From positions 6,463,001 through 6,527,000 of the forward strand of contig NZ_CP025113.1 of NCBI RefSeq assembly GCF_002831585.1: a stretch of 64,000 nucleotides of DNA. The letters run 5' to 3'. Shown piece after piece: positions 16,482-24,927 of the stretch. Under the pieces are notes generated by a model. It was not told the DNA's origin and made no database searches. It saw only the letters and a program-made list of their open reading frames with translations. Numbering within the stretch: the stretch's first letter is position 1; each line of letters opens with the position of its first letter. The DNA comes from Bradyrhizobium sp. SK17 (GTDB lineage: Bacteria > Pseudomonadota > Alphaproteobacteria > Rhizobiales > Xanthobacteraceae). The position numbers and the translations under genes were made by a program.

Positions 16482-17612
16482 ATGAACCCAGCCAACCTCC
16501 CCTTTGATTCCGAAGCCATGTTGCAAGGCCTGCGCGGCTGGGTGGAATGCGAGAGCCCGACCTGGGACGCTGCCGCGGTCGAGCGCATGCTCGATCTCGC
16601 CGCGCGCGAGATGGCGATCATGGGTGCGACGATCGAACGCATCGCGGGACGCCAGGGCTTCGCGGGCTGCGTGCGCGCCCGCTTTCCCCATCCCAAGCAA
16701 GGCCAGCCCGGCATCCTGATCGCCGGCCACCTCGACACCGTGCACCCGGTCGGCACCATCGAGAAGCTGAAGTGGCGGCGCGAAGGCAACAAATGCTTCG
16801 GGCCCGGCATCTTCGACATGAAGGGCGGCAACTATCTGTCGATCGAAGCGATCAGGCAGTTGGCGCGCGCCTCCTTCACGACGCCGCTGCCGATCACCGT
16901 GCTGTTCACGCCAGATGAAGAGGTCGGCACGCCGTCGACCCGCGACATCATCGAGGCCGAAGCCGCGCGCAACAAATATGTGCTGGTGCCCGAGCCCGGC
17001 CGGCCGAACAACGGCGTCGTCACCGGCCGCTACGCGATCGCGCGCTTCAATCTCGAAGCCATCGGCAAGCCGAGCCATGCCGGTGCGACGCTGTCCTCCG
17101 GTCGTTCCGCGATCCGGGAAATGGCCCGGCAAATCATCGCCATCGACGGCATGACCACCGACGACTGCACCTTCTCGGTCGGCGTCGTGCATGGCGGCCA
17201 GTGGGTCAATTGCGTTGCCACCACCTGCTCCGGCGAGGCGCTCAGCATGGCCAAGCGCCAGGCCGATCTCGACCGCGGCGTCGAGCGCATGCTGGCCCTG
17301 TCGGGCACCGCCAACGACGTGACCTTCAAGGTGACGCGCGGCGTCACGCGCCCGGTATGGGAGCCGGACGCCGGCACCATGGCGCTGTATGAAAAGGCAA
17401 AAGGCCTCGCGGCGGCGATGGGCTTCGATCTGCCGCACGGCAGCGCCGGCGGCGGATCGGACGGCAACTTCACCGGCGCGATGGGCATCCCAACCCTCGA
17501 CGGGCTCGGCGTTCGCGGCGCTGATGCGCATACGCTCAACGAGCATATCGAAGTCGAGAGCCTCGCCGAGCGCGGCCGCCTGATGGCGGCGCTGCTCGCA
17601 ACGCTGGACTGA
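16482..17612 (+). CDS. M20 family metallopeptidase (glutamate carboxypeptidase-like)
   Basis: 376 residues from ATG 16482 (AGAGAAA upstream; the longer frame to 16374 is not needed). Metal-site motifs: AGHLDTVHPVG (His and Asp), GIFDMKGGNY (bridging Asp), and FTPDEEVGTPSTR (the catalytic Glu-Glu). VPEPG and a dimerisation-domain SHAGATLSSGRSA segment follow, and the final His ligand falls near NEHIEVESL. This is the ArgE/DapE/CPG2 fold: zinc enzymes that cleave N-acyl or peptide bonds, commonly from C-terminal glutamate in this subgroup. The exact substrate is not fixed. It is divergent from the binding-protein gene. Confidence 0.9.
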   Translation: MNPANLPFDSEAMLQGLRGWVECESPTWDAAAVERMLDLAAREMAIMGATIERIAGRQGFAGCVRARFPHPKQGQPGILIAGHLDTVHPVGTIEKLKWRREGNKCFGPGIFDMKGGNYLSIEAIRQLARASFTTPLPITVLFTPDEEVGTPSTRDIIEAEAARNKYVLVPEPGRPNNGVVTGRYAIARFNLEAIGKPSHAGATLSSGRSAIREMARQIIAIDGMTTDDCTFSVGVVHGGQWVNCVATTCSGEALSMAKRQADLDRGVERMLALSGTANDVTFKVTRGVTRPVWEPDAGTMALYEKAKGLAAAMGFDLPHGSAGGGSDGNFTGAMGIPTLDGLGVRGADAHTLNEHIEVESLAERGRLMAALLATLD

Positions 17613-17708
17613 CGTCGATTGCACTGCACAACACGTTGGCACTGCCGGACCGAAATTTAGCCTTGTCCAGTTTTGAGGCTTCGCCTACGGTCCGGCCGTC
17701 CAATACGA

Positions 17709-17931
17709 CGATGCGGGAGAGATCGAGGCGACAACATCTGATGTTGTTGGCTTCGGCGCCGACGGAGCAACCGCCCCGGAAACTCTCAGGCAAAAGGACT
17801 GTATCGTCAGGACGATCTGGAGAGAGACGAACATGGCCGCACATCAAGGGCCATGACGTCCACCGAAGGGGATAGTTCGTGATCGGGCGCAGGCCCGATG
17901 CGGATCAAGCTCTCAGGTACCGTGACAGATG
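17709..17931 (+). ncRNA. Tandem glycine riboswitch
   Basis: Two glycine aptamers sit in the leader of the oxidoreductase gene. Aptamer 1 is about 17709-17808: P1 CGATGCGGGAGAGAT, core GACGGAGCAACCGCCCC and closing AACTCTCAGGCAAAAGGAC. Aptamer 2 is about 17814-17931: ATCTGGAGAGAG, core CACCGAAGGGG, closing CTCTCAGGTACCGTGACAGAT, with P1 ATCTG/CAGAT. The linker GACGATCTGGAGAG matches the known interaptamer region. Downstream, a GCCGG/CCGGC hairpin at about 17940-17960 precedes the gene start. In the family, glycine binding usually turns on glycine-disposal genes. Confidence 0.92.
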
Positions 17932-17996
17932 GGGCGCCGATGCCGGTTTCACCGGCGGTTCGGCGACTCTAACCCACGGGAGCCTGAAGAACCACC

Positions 17997-19307
17997 ATGC
18001 CACACATCGCGATCATTGGCGCCGGCATCACCGGCGTGACGACGGCCTATGCCCTGCTCGAACGCGGCTACGAGGTGACGGTCCTCGACCGGCATCGCTA
18101 CGCCGGGATGGAAACCTCGTTCGCCAATGGCGGACAGCTTTCGGCCAGCAACGCCGAAGTCTGGAACAGCGCCACGACCATTCTCAAGGGACTGCGCTGG
18201 ATGCTCAGGAGCGACGCGCCGCTCCTGATGAATCCGAAGCCGAGCTGGCACAAATATTCCTGGATCGGCGAGTTCGTGGGTGGCATCGCGCGCTATCGCT
18301 CCAACACCATCGAGACCACGCGGCTCGCGATCGAAGCCCGCAAGCATCTGTTCTCGATCGCCCAACGCGAGAACATCGCCTTTGACCTCGAACGCCGCGG
18401 CATCCTTCACGTCTATCACGACAAGGACGGCTTCGACGCGGGCCTGCGCGTCAACACGCTGCTGCAACAAGGCGGACTCGATCGCCGGCCGGTAACGGCG
18501 GATGAAATCCGCGGCATCGAGCCGGCCCTACAAACCGCCTGCTATGGCGGCTTCTTCACGCCGTCGGATGCGACCGGCGATATCCACAAGTTCACGCGCG
18601 GCCTCGCCGACGCCTGCGCCCGCCGCGGCGCGAGCTTCGTCCACGAAGCTGATGTCGACACCATCGCGCGTGGTGACGATGGTTTTCGCATCGGCTGGAA
18701 CGAAGCCGCCGCGCAGGACGCCGGCGTTGCGACGCGACACGACTTGCATGCCGACGGCATCGTGATTTGCGCCGGCGTGGCGAGCCGCCATTTCGCGGGC
18801 CTGCTCAACGACCGTGTCAATGTCTATCCGGTGAAGGGCTATTCGATCACCGTGCAACTCGATGCGCCGCGCAGCCGCGACGCCGCGCCGACCGTGAGCC
18901 TGCTCGACGAGGCCGCCAAGATCGTGACCAGCCGGCTCGGCGCCGATCGCTTCCGCGTCGCGGGCACGGCTGAGTTCAACGGCTTCAACCGCGACATCAG
19001 GGCCGATCGCATCCAGCCGCTGGTGGACTGGGTGCGGCATCATTTCCCAGGGATCGACACCTCGAAGGTCGTGCCATGGGCGGGCCTGCGCCCGATGATG
19101 CCGAACATGATGCCGGTGGTCCGCGCCGGACGGATTCCGGGCGTGTTCTACAACACCGGCCATGGCCATCTCGGCTGGACGTTGTCGGCCGCGACGGCAC
19201 AGACGATCGCCGCGGCGATCGACGACTGGCGCGACCTCGACGCGCCTTCAATGGTGCCCTCACAGTGCGATGCGACCGGGACCGCACGCGCAGCTTTCCC
19301 CCAATAA
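17997..19307 (+). CDS. FAD-dependent D-amino-acid dehydrogenase-like oxidoreductase
   Basis: 436 residues. The N-terminal FAD motif is IAIIGAGITGVTTAYALLERGYEVTVLDRH (residues 4-33). ETSFANGGQLSASNAEVWN is the DadA/DAO-type segment. GDIHKFTRGLADACARRG and the closing VVPWAGLRPMMPNMMPVV ... FYNTGHGHLGWTLS are typical of DadA. Substrates in this family are D-amino acids or glycine, oxidised to 2-oxo acids and ammonia. The glycine riboswitch in its leader makes glycine, or a D-amino acid derived from the scavenging pathway, the likely effector. RBS GGGAG upstream. The gene is not obviously cotranscribed with the M20 gene at 19624 (316-bp gap). Confidence 0.92.
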   Translation: MPHIAIIGAGITGVTTAYALLERGYEVTVLDRHRYAGMETSFANGGQLSASNAEVWNSATTILKGLRWMLRSDAPLLMNPKPSWHKYSWIGEFVGGIARYRSNTIETTRLAIEARKHLFSIAQRENIAFDLERRGILHVYHDKDGFDAGLRVNTLLQQGGLDRRPVTADEIRGIEPALQTACYGGFFTPSDATGDIHKFTRGLADACARRGASFVHEADVDTIARGDDGFRIGWNEAAAQDAGVATRHDLHADGIVICAGVASRHFAGLLNDRVNVYPVKGYSITVQLDAPRSRDAAPTVSLLDEAAKIVTSRLGADRFRVAGTAEFNGFNRDIRADRIQPLVDWVRHHFPGIDTSKVVPWAGLRPMMPNMMPVVRAGRIPGVFYNTGHGHLGWTLSAATAQTIAAAIDDWRDLDAPSMVPSQCDATGTARAAFPQ

Positions 19308-19429
19308 TCCTACTGGTGAGGAAGAATATGAGCGTATTTGCGTGTGGCCAAGTCGGAATTCGCTGAGAAACGCCGTTTGACAAGGACTAGCGTTATGATG
19401 AGAAAAAGGCTTCAGCGCGGGAGGGGACA

Positions 19430-19627
19430 ATGCGCATCGAGCTAGCGGGCACGCGCGGCAACGCGGTGCGTCGCGCGACCGTGGACGGCACGTATGTCGA
19501 CGGCGGTCGTTTCCGCGAAGAAATATCCAAACTCACCACCGGCGCGCATTGCGCTCACCTGCGCCGCTGCTCTGAAGCGCTCAACGCTCTCGCTCATGCA
19601 TCGGGCTTCACGAAAGGCGCGACATGA
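19430..19627 (+). CDS. Possible small ORF coupled to the following M20 gene
   Basis: 65 codons beginning MRIELAGTRGNAV, preceded by a strong GGGAGGGG at 19420-19427. Its TGA overlaps the ATG of the next gene (ATGA at 19624-19627), the usual mark of coupled translation. The sequence itself shows no recognisable domain and has a bias toward Arg/Ala that could be chance in GC-rich DNA. The rest of the 19308-19623 gap holds nothing I can identify. Confidence 0.25.
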   Translation: MRIELAGTRGNAVRRATVDGTYVDGGRFREEISKLTTGAHCAHLRRCSEALNALAHASGFTKGAT

Positions 19628-20922
19628 CGACCGGGACGCTGACCAAGCCGGAGCAGATTGCCGCAGAGCTGTGCGCGGCCGTCGGCCGAAACTTCGACGA
19701 TCAGATCGCGTTCCTGTCGCGCATGGTCCAGTTCCGCAGCTTGCGTGGACAAGAAGCGCCGCAGCAACATTGGCTGGCCGAGCAATTCGCTAAGCGTCGC
19801 TACGACGTCGATACGTTCAGCCTTGCCGACGTCAACCTGATGAGCCATCCGAAGGCTGCACCAATGGACGGCATCGATCTTGCCGGATCGCAGCAGGTGG
19901 TTGCTACGCTCGACAGCAAAGGCAGTGGGCGCAGCCTGATCCTGCAAGGTCATATCGACGTGGTGCCGGAAGGGCCGGCTGACCTTTGGGACCAGCCGCC
20001 GTTCTCGGGCGCCGTGCAGGACGGCTGGATGTTCGGGCGTGGCGCGCAAGACATGAAGGCCGGCGTCTCGGCCATGATCTTCGCGCTCGATGCGATCCGC
20101 GACGCGGGGTATGCCCCGGCCGGGCGCATCCATCTGCAAACCGTGACCGAGGAAGAGAGCACCGGCAACGGCGCCTTGTCGACGTTGATGCGCGGCTATC
20201 GCGCCGACGCCTGCCTCATTCCCGAGCCGACCGGACATACGCTCACACGCGCCCAGGTCGGCGCCGTCTGGTTTCGGCTGCGTGTCCGCGGCACCCCGGT
20301 GCATGTCGCCTATTCCGAGTCCGGCACGAGCGCCATCCTGTCGGCGATGCATCTGGTGCGCGCATTTCAGGATTACACCAAGGCGCTCAATGCCCGGGCG
20401 CTCGACAACAGCTGGTTCCGCAACGTCAAGAACCCGATCAAGTTCAACGTCGGCATCATCAAGGGCGGCGATTGGGCGAGTTCGACCGCAGCCTGGTGCG
20501 AACTTGATTGCCGGCTCGGTCTGCTGCCGGGCGAAACGCCGCAGCAGGCGATGCGCGGCATCGAGGAATGCCTGACTGAGGCGCACAAGGCCGACGAGTT
20601 CCTGTCCGGCAATCCGGCGGAGCTGGTGTGGAGCGGTTTTCAGGCGGACGCAGCGGTGTGCGAACCGGGCAGCGAAGCGGAAGCAGCTCTGTCTGCGGCC
20701 CATCACTCCGTCTTCCAGGCTCCGATGCAAGAGCGCCTGTCGACGGCCGTCAACGACACCCGCTACTATTGTGTCGACTACGGCATCCCTGCCCTTTGTT
20801 ATGGTCCTTACGGCATTGGCCCGCACGCGTTCAACGAACGCGTCGAGCTCGACAGTCTTCGCAAGACAACGCAGAGCATCGCACTGTTCGTGGCCAATTG
20901 GTGCGGCGTGACGAGAGCGTGA
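19624..20922 (+). CDS. M20 family deacylase (ArgE/DapE-like)
   Basis: 432 residues. Metal motifs: LILQGHIDVVPEGPADLW (His, Asp), GRGAQDMKAGVSAM (bridging Asp), TVTEEESTGNGAL (Glu-Glu) and IPEPTGHTL (Asp/Glu ligand), with the closing His at HAFNERVELDSLRK. This longer, N-terminally extended form is the ArgE/DapE family seen in rhizobia. It removes N-acyl groups from amino acids or cleaves N-formyl or dipeptide bonds; the substrate is not set by sequence. It lies upstream of the ABC permease operon on the same strand. Confidence 0.88.
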   Translation: MTTGTLTKPEQIAAELCAAVGRNFDDQIAFLSRMVQFRSLRGQEAPQQHWLAEQFAKRRYDVDTFSLADVNLMSHPKAAPMDGIDLAGSQQVVATLDSKGSGRSLILQGHIDVVPEGPADLWDQPPFSGAVQDGWMFGRGAQDMKAGVSAMIFALDAIRDAGYAPAGRIHLQTVTEEESTGNGALSTLMRGYRADACLIPEPTGHTLTRAQVGAVWFRLRVRGTPVHVAYSESGTSAILSAMHLVRAFQDYTKALNARALDNSWFRNVKNPIKFNVGIIKGGDWASSTAAWCELDCRLGLLPGETPQQAMRGIEECLTEAHKADEFLSGNPAELVWSGFQADAAVCEPGSEAEAALSAAHHSVFQAPMQERLSTAVNDTRYYCVDYGIPALCYGPYGIGPHAFNERVELDSLRKTTQSIALFVANWCGVTRA

Positions 20923-21182
20923 ATCGACGTGCCGTTTCAGCTCGGTGGCACGTCACGACGAGTGCAATTCGAAATAGCAGCTTCAGACCAGGGAGGCCCC
21001 GACGGCCTGAACCGCGCCTTGATATAACGTCGCCATTGGCACAGTATTTGCCTGCAAATTCATCACGTTCGCGCTAGCTTGAGACGAGACGCAGAAGCGC
21101 ATGAGACACATCACGGGGACACCATGAGTATGATGCGGCCCAGCCTTCGCTTCGCACCATTAGACGGCAGGAGATAGCAGCG
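20923..21182 (+). other. Intergenic leader before ABC permease operon
   Basis: A 260-bp region without a clear gene. It contains a short frame (21124-21177, 17 codons, starting MSMMRPSLRF) with a GGGG 8 bp upstream, ending just before the permease RBS (AGGAGA at 21169-21174). Whether it is translated is unknown. No riboswitch was recognised. Confidence 0.4.
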
Positions 21183-22127
21183 ATGATCGGCTATCTCATC
21201 CGCCGCATCCTCGCCGCCATTCCCGTGATGGGCGTGGTGGCGCTGTTCGTGTTCCTGTTGCTGCGGCTGACGCCGGGCGACCCGGCGGCGATCCTCGCCG
21301 GCGACAATGCGACACCGGAACAGCTCGATCGCATCCGCACCTCGCTTGGTCTCAACGAGCCGATCTACATCCAGTTCTACACCTGGGTCGCCAAGCTGCT
21401 GCATGGCGACCTCGGCGTCTCCCTGATCTCGAACAAGCCGATCCTCGAGATGATCGGGCCGCGCCTCGAGCCGTCGATCTCGGTCGCGCTCGCCACCATC
21501 ATCCTCTCGATCCTGGTGGCGGTGCCGCTCGGCGTGATCGCGGCGTGGAAGCACGGCACCTGGATCGACCGCTGCGTGATGGGGCTGTCGGTGCTCGGCT
21601 TCTCGGTGCCGGTGTTCGTGATCGGCTACGTGCTGATCCAGGTGTTTGCGATCTACCCGTTCCGTTGGGTGCCGGTGCAGGGCTTCAAGAGCATCTCGGC
21701 CGGCTTCGGTCCGTTCTTCGAGCGCATCATCCTGCCGACCTGTACCCTCTCCTTCATCTATGTCGCGCTGATCGCGCGCATGACGCGCGCCTCGATGCTC
21801 GACGTGCTGGGCGAGGATTACGTGCGCACGGCGCGGGCCAAGGGCATCGGCGAGACCGGCGTGCTGCTGCGCCATGCGCTGCGCAACGCCGCGGTTCCGG
21901 TCATCACCGTGATCGGCTCCGGCTTCGCACTGCTGATCTCCGGCGTCGTCGTCACCGAGAGCGTGTTCAACCTGCCCGGCATCGGCCGCCTCACCGTCGA
22001 TGCGGTGCTGGCGCGCGACTATCCGGTGATCCAGGCCATGATCCTGTTGACGTCGGGCATCTATGTCGGCGTCAATTTGTTGATCGACGTTGCCTACACC
22101 CTGCTCGATCCTCGTATCCGGTACTGA
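21183..22127 (+). CDS. ABC transporter permease, DppB/OppB-type
   Basis: 314 residues; MIGYLIRRILAAIPVMGVVALFVFLLLRLTPGDPA is the typical N-terminal signature of this subunit. Six membrane segments follow, and the EAA loop is LGEDYVRTARAKGIGETGVLLRHALRNAAVPVI (around residues 200-235). The second permease begins 4 bp after the stop, the ATPase overlaps that one, and the three form one operon. The substrate class is oligopeptide/nickel-like, and the nearby hydrolases point to peptides or acyl-amino acids. Confidence 0.95.
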   Translation: MIGYLIRRILAAIPVMGVVALFVFLLLRLTPGDPAAILAGDNATPEQLDRIRTSLGLNEPIYIQFYTWVAKLLHGDLGVSLISNKPILEMIGPRLEPSISVALATIILSILVAVPLGVIAAWKHGTWIDRCVMGLSVLGFSVPVFVIGYVLIQVFAIYPFRWVPVQGFKSISAGFGPFFERIILPTCTLSFIYVALIARMTRASMLDVLGEDYVRTARAKGIGETGVLLRHALRNAAVPVITVIGSGFALLISGVVVTESVFNLPGIGRLTVDAVLARDYPVIQAMILLTSGIYVGVNLLIDVAYTLLDPRIRY

Positions 22128-22130
22128 GCA

Positions 22131-23018
22131 ATGGCGATCGAAACCCTTCCCGAATCCACCATCCCCGTCACCCGGCCGTTCCGCGTCAGGTTCGGCTTCC
22201 TGACGTCGACGCCGATCATCGCGGTTGCGACGATCTGCCTTGCCCTCATCATCCTGATGGCGATCTTCGCGCCGCTGCTGGCACCGCACGATCCCCTGCT
22301 GCTGACGCCATCGCAGCGGCTAAAGCCGTCGAGCGCGCAATATCTGCTCGGCACCGACGCCTATGGACGCGACCTGTTGTCGCGCGTCATCTACGGCGCG
22401 CGGATCTCGCTGGTGATCGGGCTCGGCGCCGCCGTCTGCTCGATCGCCATCGGACTCCTGATCGGCCTCGTCGCCGGCTTCTTCCGCTGGGTCGATGCGG
22501 TGCTGATGCGCGTGATGGACGGCCTGATGGCAATCCCCGCCATCCTGCTCGCGATCGCCGTGGTGTCGCTGTCCGGCGCCAGCATCTGGACCGTGATGGT
22601 CGCGATCACCATCCCCGAGATCCCGCGCGTGGCGCGGCTGGTGCGCTCGGTGGTGCTGACCGCGCGCGAGGAGCCCTATGTCGAGGCCGCGATCTCGCTC
22701 GGCTCCAGCCTGCCGAAGATCATGTGGCGGCATCTGATGCCGAACACCATTGCGCCGCTGATCGTGCAAGGCACCTACGTCTGCGCATCCGCGATCCTGA
22801 CCGAGGCGATCCTCTCGTTCCTCGGCGCCGGCATCTCGCCGGAAACGCCGACCTGGGGCAACATCATGGCCGAGGGCCGCGCCTACTTCCAGGTCAAGCC
22901 ATCGCTGATCTTCTGGCCGGGACTTCTGCTCTCGATCGCCATTCTCAGCATCAATCTGATCGGCGACGCCGCCCGCGACGCGCTCGATCCCCGCATGAAG
23001 CAGCGTGAGGGCAAGTGA
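22131..23018 (+). CDS. ABC transporter permease, DppC/OppC-type
   Basis: 295 residues with the N-terminal IIAVATICLALIILMAIFAPLLAPHDPL helix and motif, and SSAQYLLGTDAYGRDLLSRVIYGAR (about 63-87), typical of the C subunit. EAA loop: REEPYVEAAISLGSSLPKIMWRHLMPNTIAPLI near residue 200. It overlaps the ATPase gene by 4 bp (GTGA at 23015-23018). It pairs with the DppB-type subunit to form the membrane channel. Confidence 0.95.
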   Translation: MAIETLPESTIPVTRPFRVRFGFLTSTPIIAVATICLALIILMAIFAPLLAPHDPLLLTPSQRLKPSSAQYLLGTDAYGRDLLSRVIYGARISLVIGLGAAVCSIAIGLLIGLVAGFFRWVDAVLMRVMDGLMAIPAILLAIAVVSLSGASIWTVMVAITIPEIPRVARLVRSVVLTAREEPYVEAAISLGSSLPKIMWRHLMPNTIAPLIVQGTYVCASAILTEAILSFLGAGISPETPTWGNIMAEGRAYFQVKPSLIFWPGLLLSIAILSINLIGDAARDALDPRMKQREGK

Positions 23019-24679
23019 CCGCAACCAACTCCTCCAACGTCGTCCTCGACATCAACAATCTCGTCGTCGGCCTCGGCCGCAAGGCGGACGCGCATCGCAT
23101 CATCGACGACCTGTCGTTGCAGGTCCGCGAAGGCGAGACGCTGTGCCTGGTCGGCGAAAGCGGCTCGGGCAAGTCGGTGACCTCGCTCACCACGATGGGG
23201 CTGTTGCAGAAGGGGACGCTGGTGCCCTCGGGTGGCAGCGTCAAGCTGGTCGGTGAGGAACTGCTCACGGCCAGCGACCGCCGGCTGCGCCAACTCCGCG
23301 CCACCCGAATGGCGATGATCTTCCAGGAGCCGATGACCGCGCTCAATCCGGTGGTGCCGGTCGGCCGCCAGATCGACGAGGTGCTGCGCGCCCATACCGA
23401 TCTCGATGCCCGCGCGCGGCGCCAGAAGATCCTGGCGATGATGGAACATGTCCGGCTGCCGGATGTGGAGCGCATCTTCTCCTCCTACCCGCACCGCCTG
23501 TCGGGCGGACAGCGCCAGCGCATCATGATCGCAATGGCGCTGGTGCTGGAACCGAAGCTGCTGATCGCGGACGAGCCGACCACGGCGCTCGACGTGACAA
23601 CCCAGAAACAAATCCTCACCCTGATCCGCGACCTGCAACGCGATCATGGCACCGCCGTCCTGTTCATCACCCACGACATGGGCGTGGTGGCCGAGATCGC
23701 CGACCGCGTCGCGGTGATGCGGCACGGCCGGCTGGTTGAAGCCGGACCGCTACAGGACGTGCTGCGCAACCCGAAGATGGACTACACCCGCAACCTGTTG
23801 TCCTCGGTGCCGAGCCTCGTGCCGCGCGCACCACGGCCGGAAACATCGGAGCCGGTGGTGCTGGAGGCCAATGAGCTCAGCAAGGTCTACCGGGAGCGGT
23901 CGCTGTACGGCAAAGCCCGCGAGGTCGCCGCCGCCAGCAACGTCACGCTCACTTTACGCAAGGGCCGCACGCTCGGCATCGTCGGCGAAAGCGGCTCCGG
24001 CAAGTCGACGGTGGCACGCTGCATCGTCCGCCTGATCGATCCGACGTCGGGCGGGGTGCGGCTGGCCGGCCGCGAGATTTCCGACCTGTCACGCCGGCTG
24101 CTACAGCCGCATCGGCAGAAGATCCAGATCATCTTCCAGGACCCCTACCGCTCGCTCAACCCGCGCGTCACCGTCGGCGAGAGCATCGCGGAAGGCCCGA
24201 TCAATTACGGCATGCCGCGCAAGGACGCGCTGGCGCGGGCCCGCGAACTGCTCGAGCTGGTCCATTTGCCGCCCGACGCCATCTCGCGCTATCCTCACCA
24301 GTTCTCCGGCGGCCAGCGTCAGCGCATCGCGATCGCGCGTGCGCTCGCGCTCGATCCCGACGTGCTGGTGGCCGACGAGGCGGTGTCCGCGCTCGACGTC
24401 TCGGTGCAGGCGCAGGTTCTGAACCTGCTTGACGAGATCCAGTCTCGGCTCGGCATCGCGCTGCTGTTCATCACGCATGACCTGCGCGTCGCCGCGCAGA
24501 TTTGCGACGACGTCGCCGTGATGCAGCGTGGCCGCGTCGTGGAACAGGGACCGGCGGCGGAGGTGCTGACCAATCCTCAGCAGGCCTATACCCGCGCGCT
24601 GCTCGATGCCGCTCCCGGGCGCGGCTGGGACTTCGCCAACTTCCGCCCGGTTTCGGAAGGCATTGGGGCGACGGCCTAG
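23015..24679 (+). CDS. ABC transporter fused dual ATPase (DppD-DppF type)
   Basis: 554 residues containing two complete nucleotide-binding domains. NBD1: Walker A GESGSGKS (residues 47-54), signature [13 protein letters not shown], Walker [16 protein letters not shown]2: Walker [14 protein letters not shown] (about 322), signature [16 protein letters not shown], Walker [13 protein letters not shown]-loop FITHDLRV. The fused form replaces the separate D and F genes of the standard Opp/Dpp system (as in GsiA). GTG start with a 4-bp overlap with the permease stop. The binding protein for the system is not in this operon. Confidence 0.95.
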   Translation: MTATNSSNVVLDINNLVVGLGRKADAHRIIDDLSLQVREGETLCLVGESGSGKSVTSLTTMGLLQKGTLVPSGGSVKLVGEELLTASDRRLRQLRATRMAMIFQEPMTALNPVVPVGRQIDEVLRAHTDLDARARRQKILAMMEHVRLPDVERIFSSYPHRLSGGQRQRIMIAMALVLEPKLLIADEPTTALDVTTQKQILTLIRDLQRDHGTAVLFITHDMGVVAEIADRVAVMRHGRLVEAGPLQDVLRNPKMDYTRNLLSSVPSLVPRAPRPETSEPVVLEANELSKVYRERSLYGKAREVAAASNVTLTLRKGRTLGIVGESGSGKSTVARCIVRLIDPTSGGVRLAGREISDLSRRLLQPHRQKIQIIFQDPYRSLNPRVTVGESIAEGPINYGMPRKDALARARELLELVHLPPDAISRYPHQFSGGQRQRIAIARALALDPDVLVADEAVSALDVSVQAQVLNLLDEIQSRLGIALLFITHDLRVAAQICDDVAVMQRGRVVEQGPAAEVLTNPQQAYTRALLDAAPGRGWDFANFRPVSEGIGATA

Positions 24680-24804
24680 TCTTTAGCCTTATGCCTTTAG
24701 CCTCATGCCCTGGCTCTGAGCCTTTCAATACGCCCATAGGGCATGCAAATCCGGAAGTGCTCCCCGGCTTGCGCTTGGCGCGACGACACGCTTAACGTCG
24801 CGCG

Positions 24805-24862
24805 CTAGAGCGTGACCTGGAAAGCGAACACCGGCTTTCGAAAGATCATACTCAAACTGAAA
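24805..24862. repeat. Degenerate dispersed intergenic repeat (GAGCRTGAYC / GATCATACTC family)
   Basis: CTAGAGCGTGACCTGGAAAG ... CGGCTTTCGAAAGATCATACTC is a worn copy of a short palindromic element seen widely in rhizobial intergenic DNA. A better-preserved copy in this window is at 55264-55308. Confidence 0.6.
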
Positions 24863-24869
24863 AGGCCAG

Positions 24870-24898
24870 ATGATGCGATTGCTTCCAAATCGCATCAT
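24870..24898. repeat. 11-bp perfect inverted repeat ahead of the M81 gene
   Basis: ATGATGCGATT (24870-24880), a 7-nt loop, then AATCGCATCAT (24888-24898). It sits 30 bp before the ATG of the MlrC-like gene. It could be an operator for a dimeric regulator or a leader hairpin; the sequence does not decide between them. Confidence 0.6.
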
Positions 24899-24927
24899 GA
24901 GCGAAGAAACGTGTCGAGACCAACTTG

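Noticed and set aside
19377..19399. TTGACA / TATGAT promoter before the small frame at 19430
   Set aside because: The two boxes are only 11 bp apart, too close for a sigma-70 promoter.
21111..22289. A 392-codon antisense frame over the permease gene
   Set aside because: The plus strand encodes a clear DppB subunit. The antisense frame is His/Arg/Asp-rich shadow sequence.
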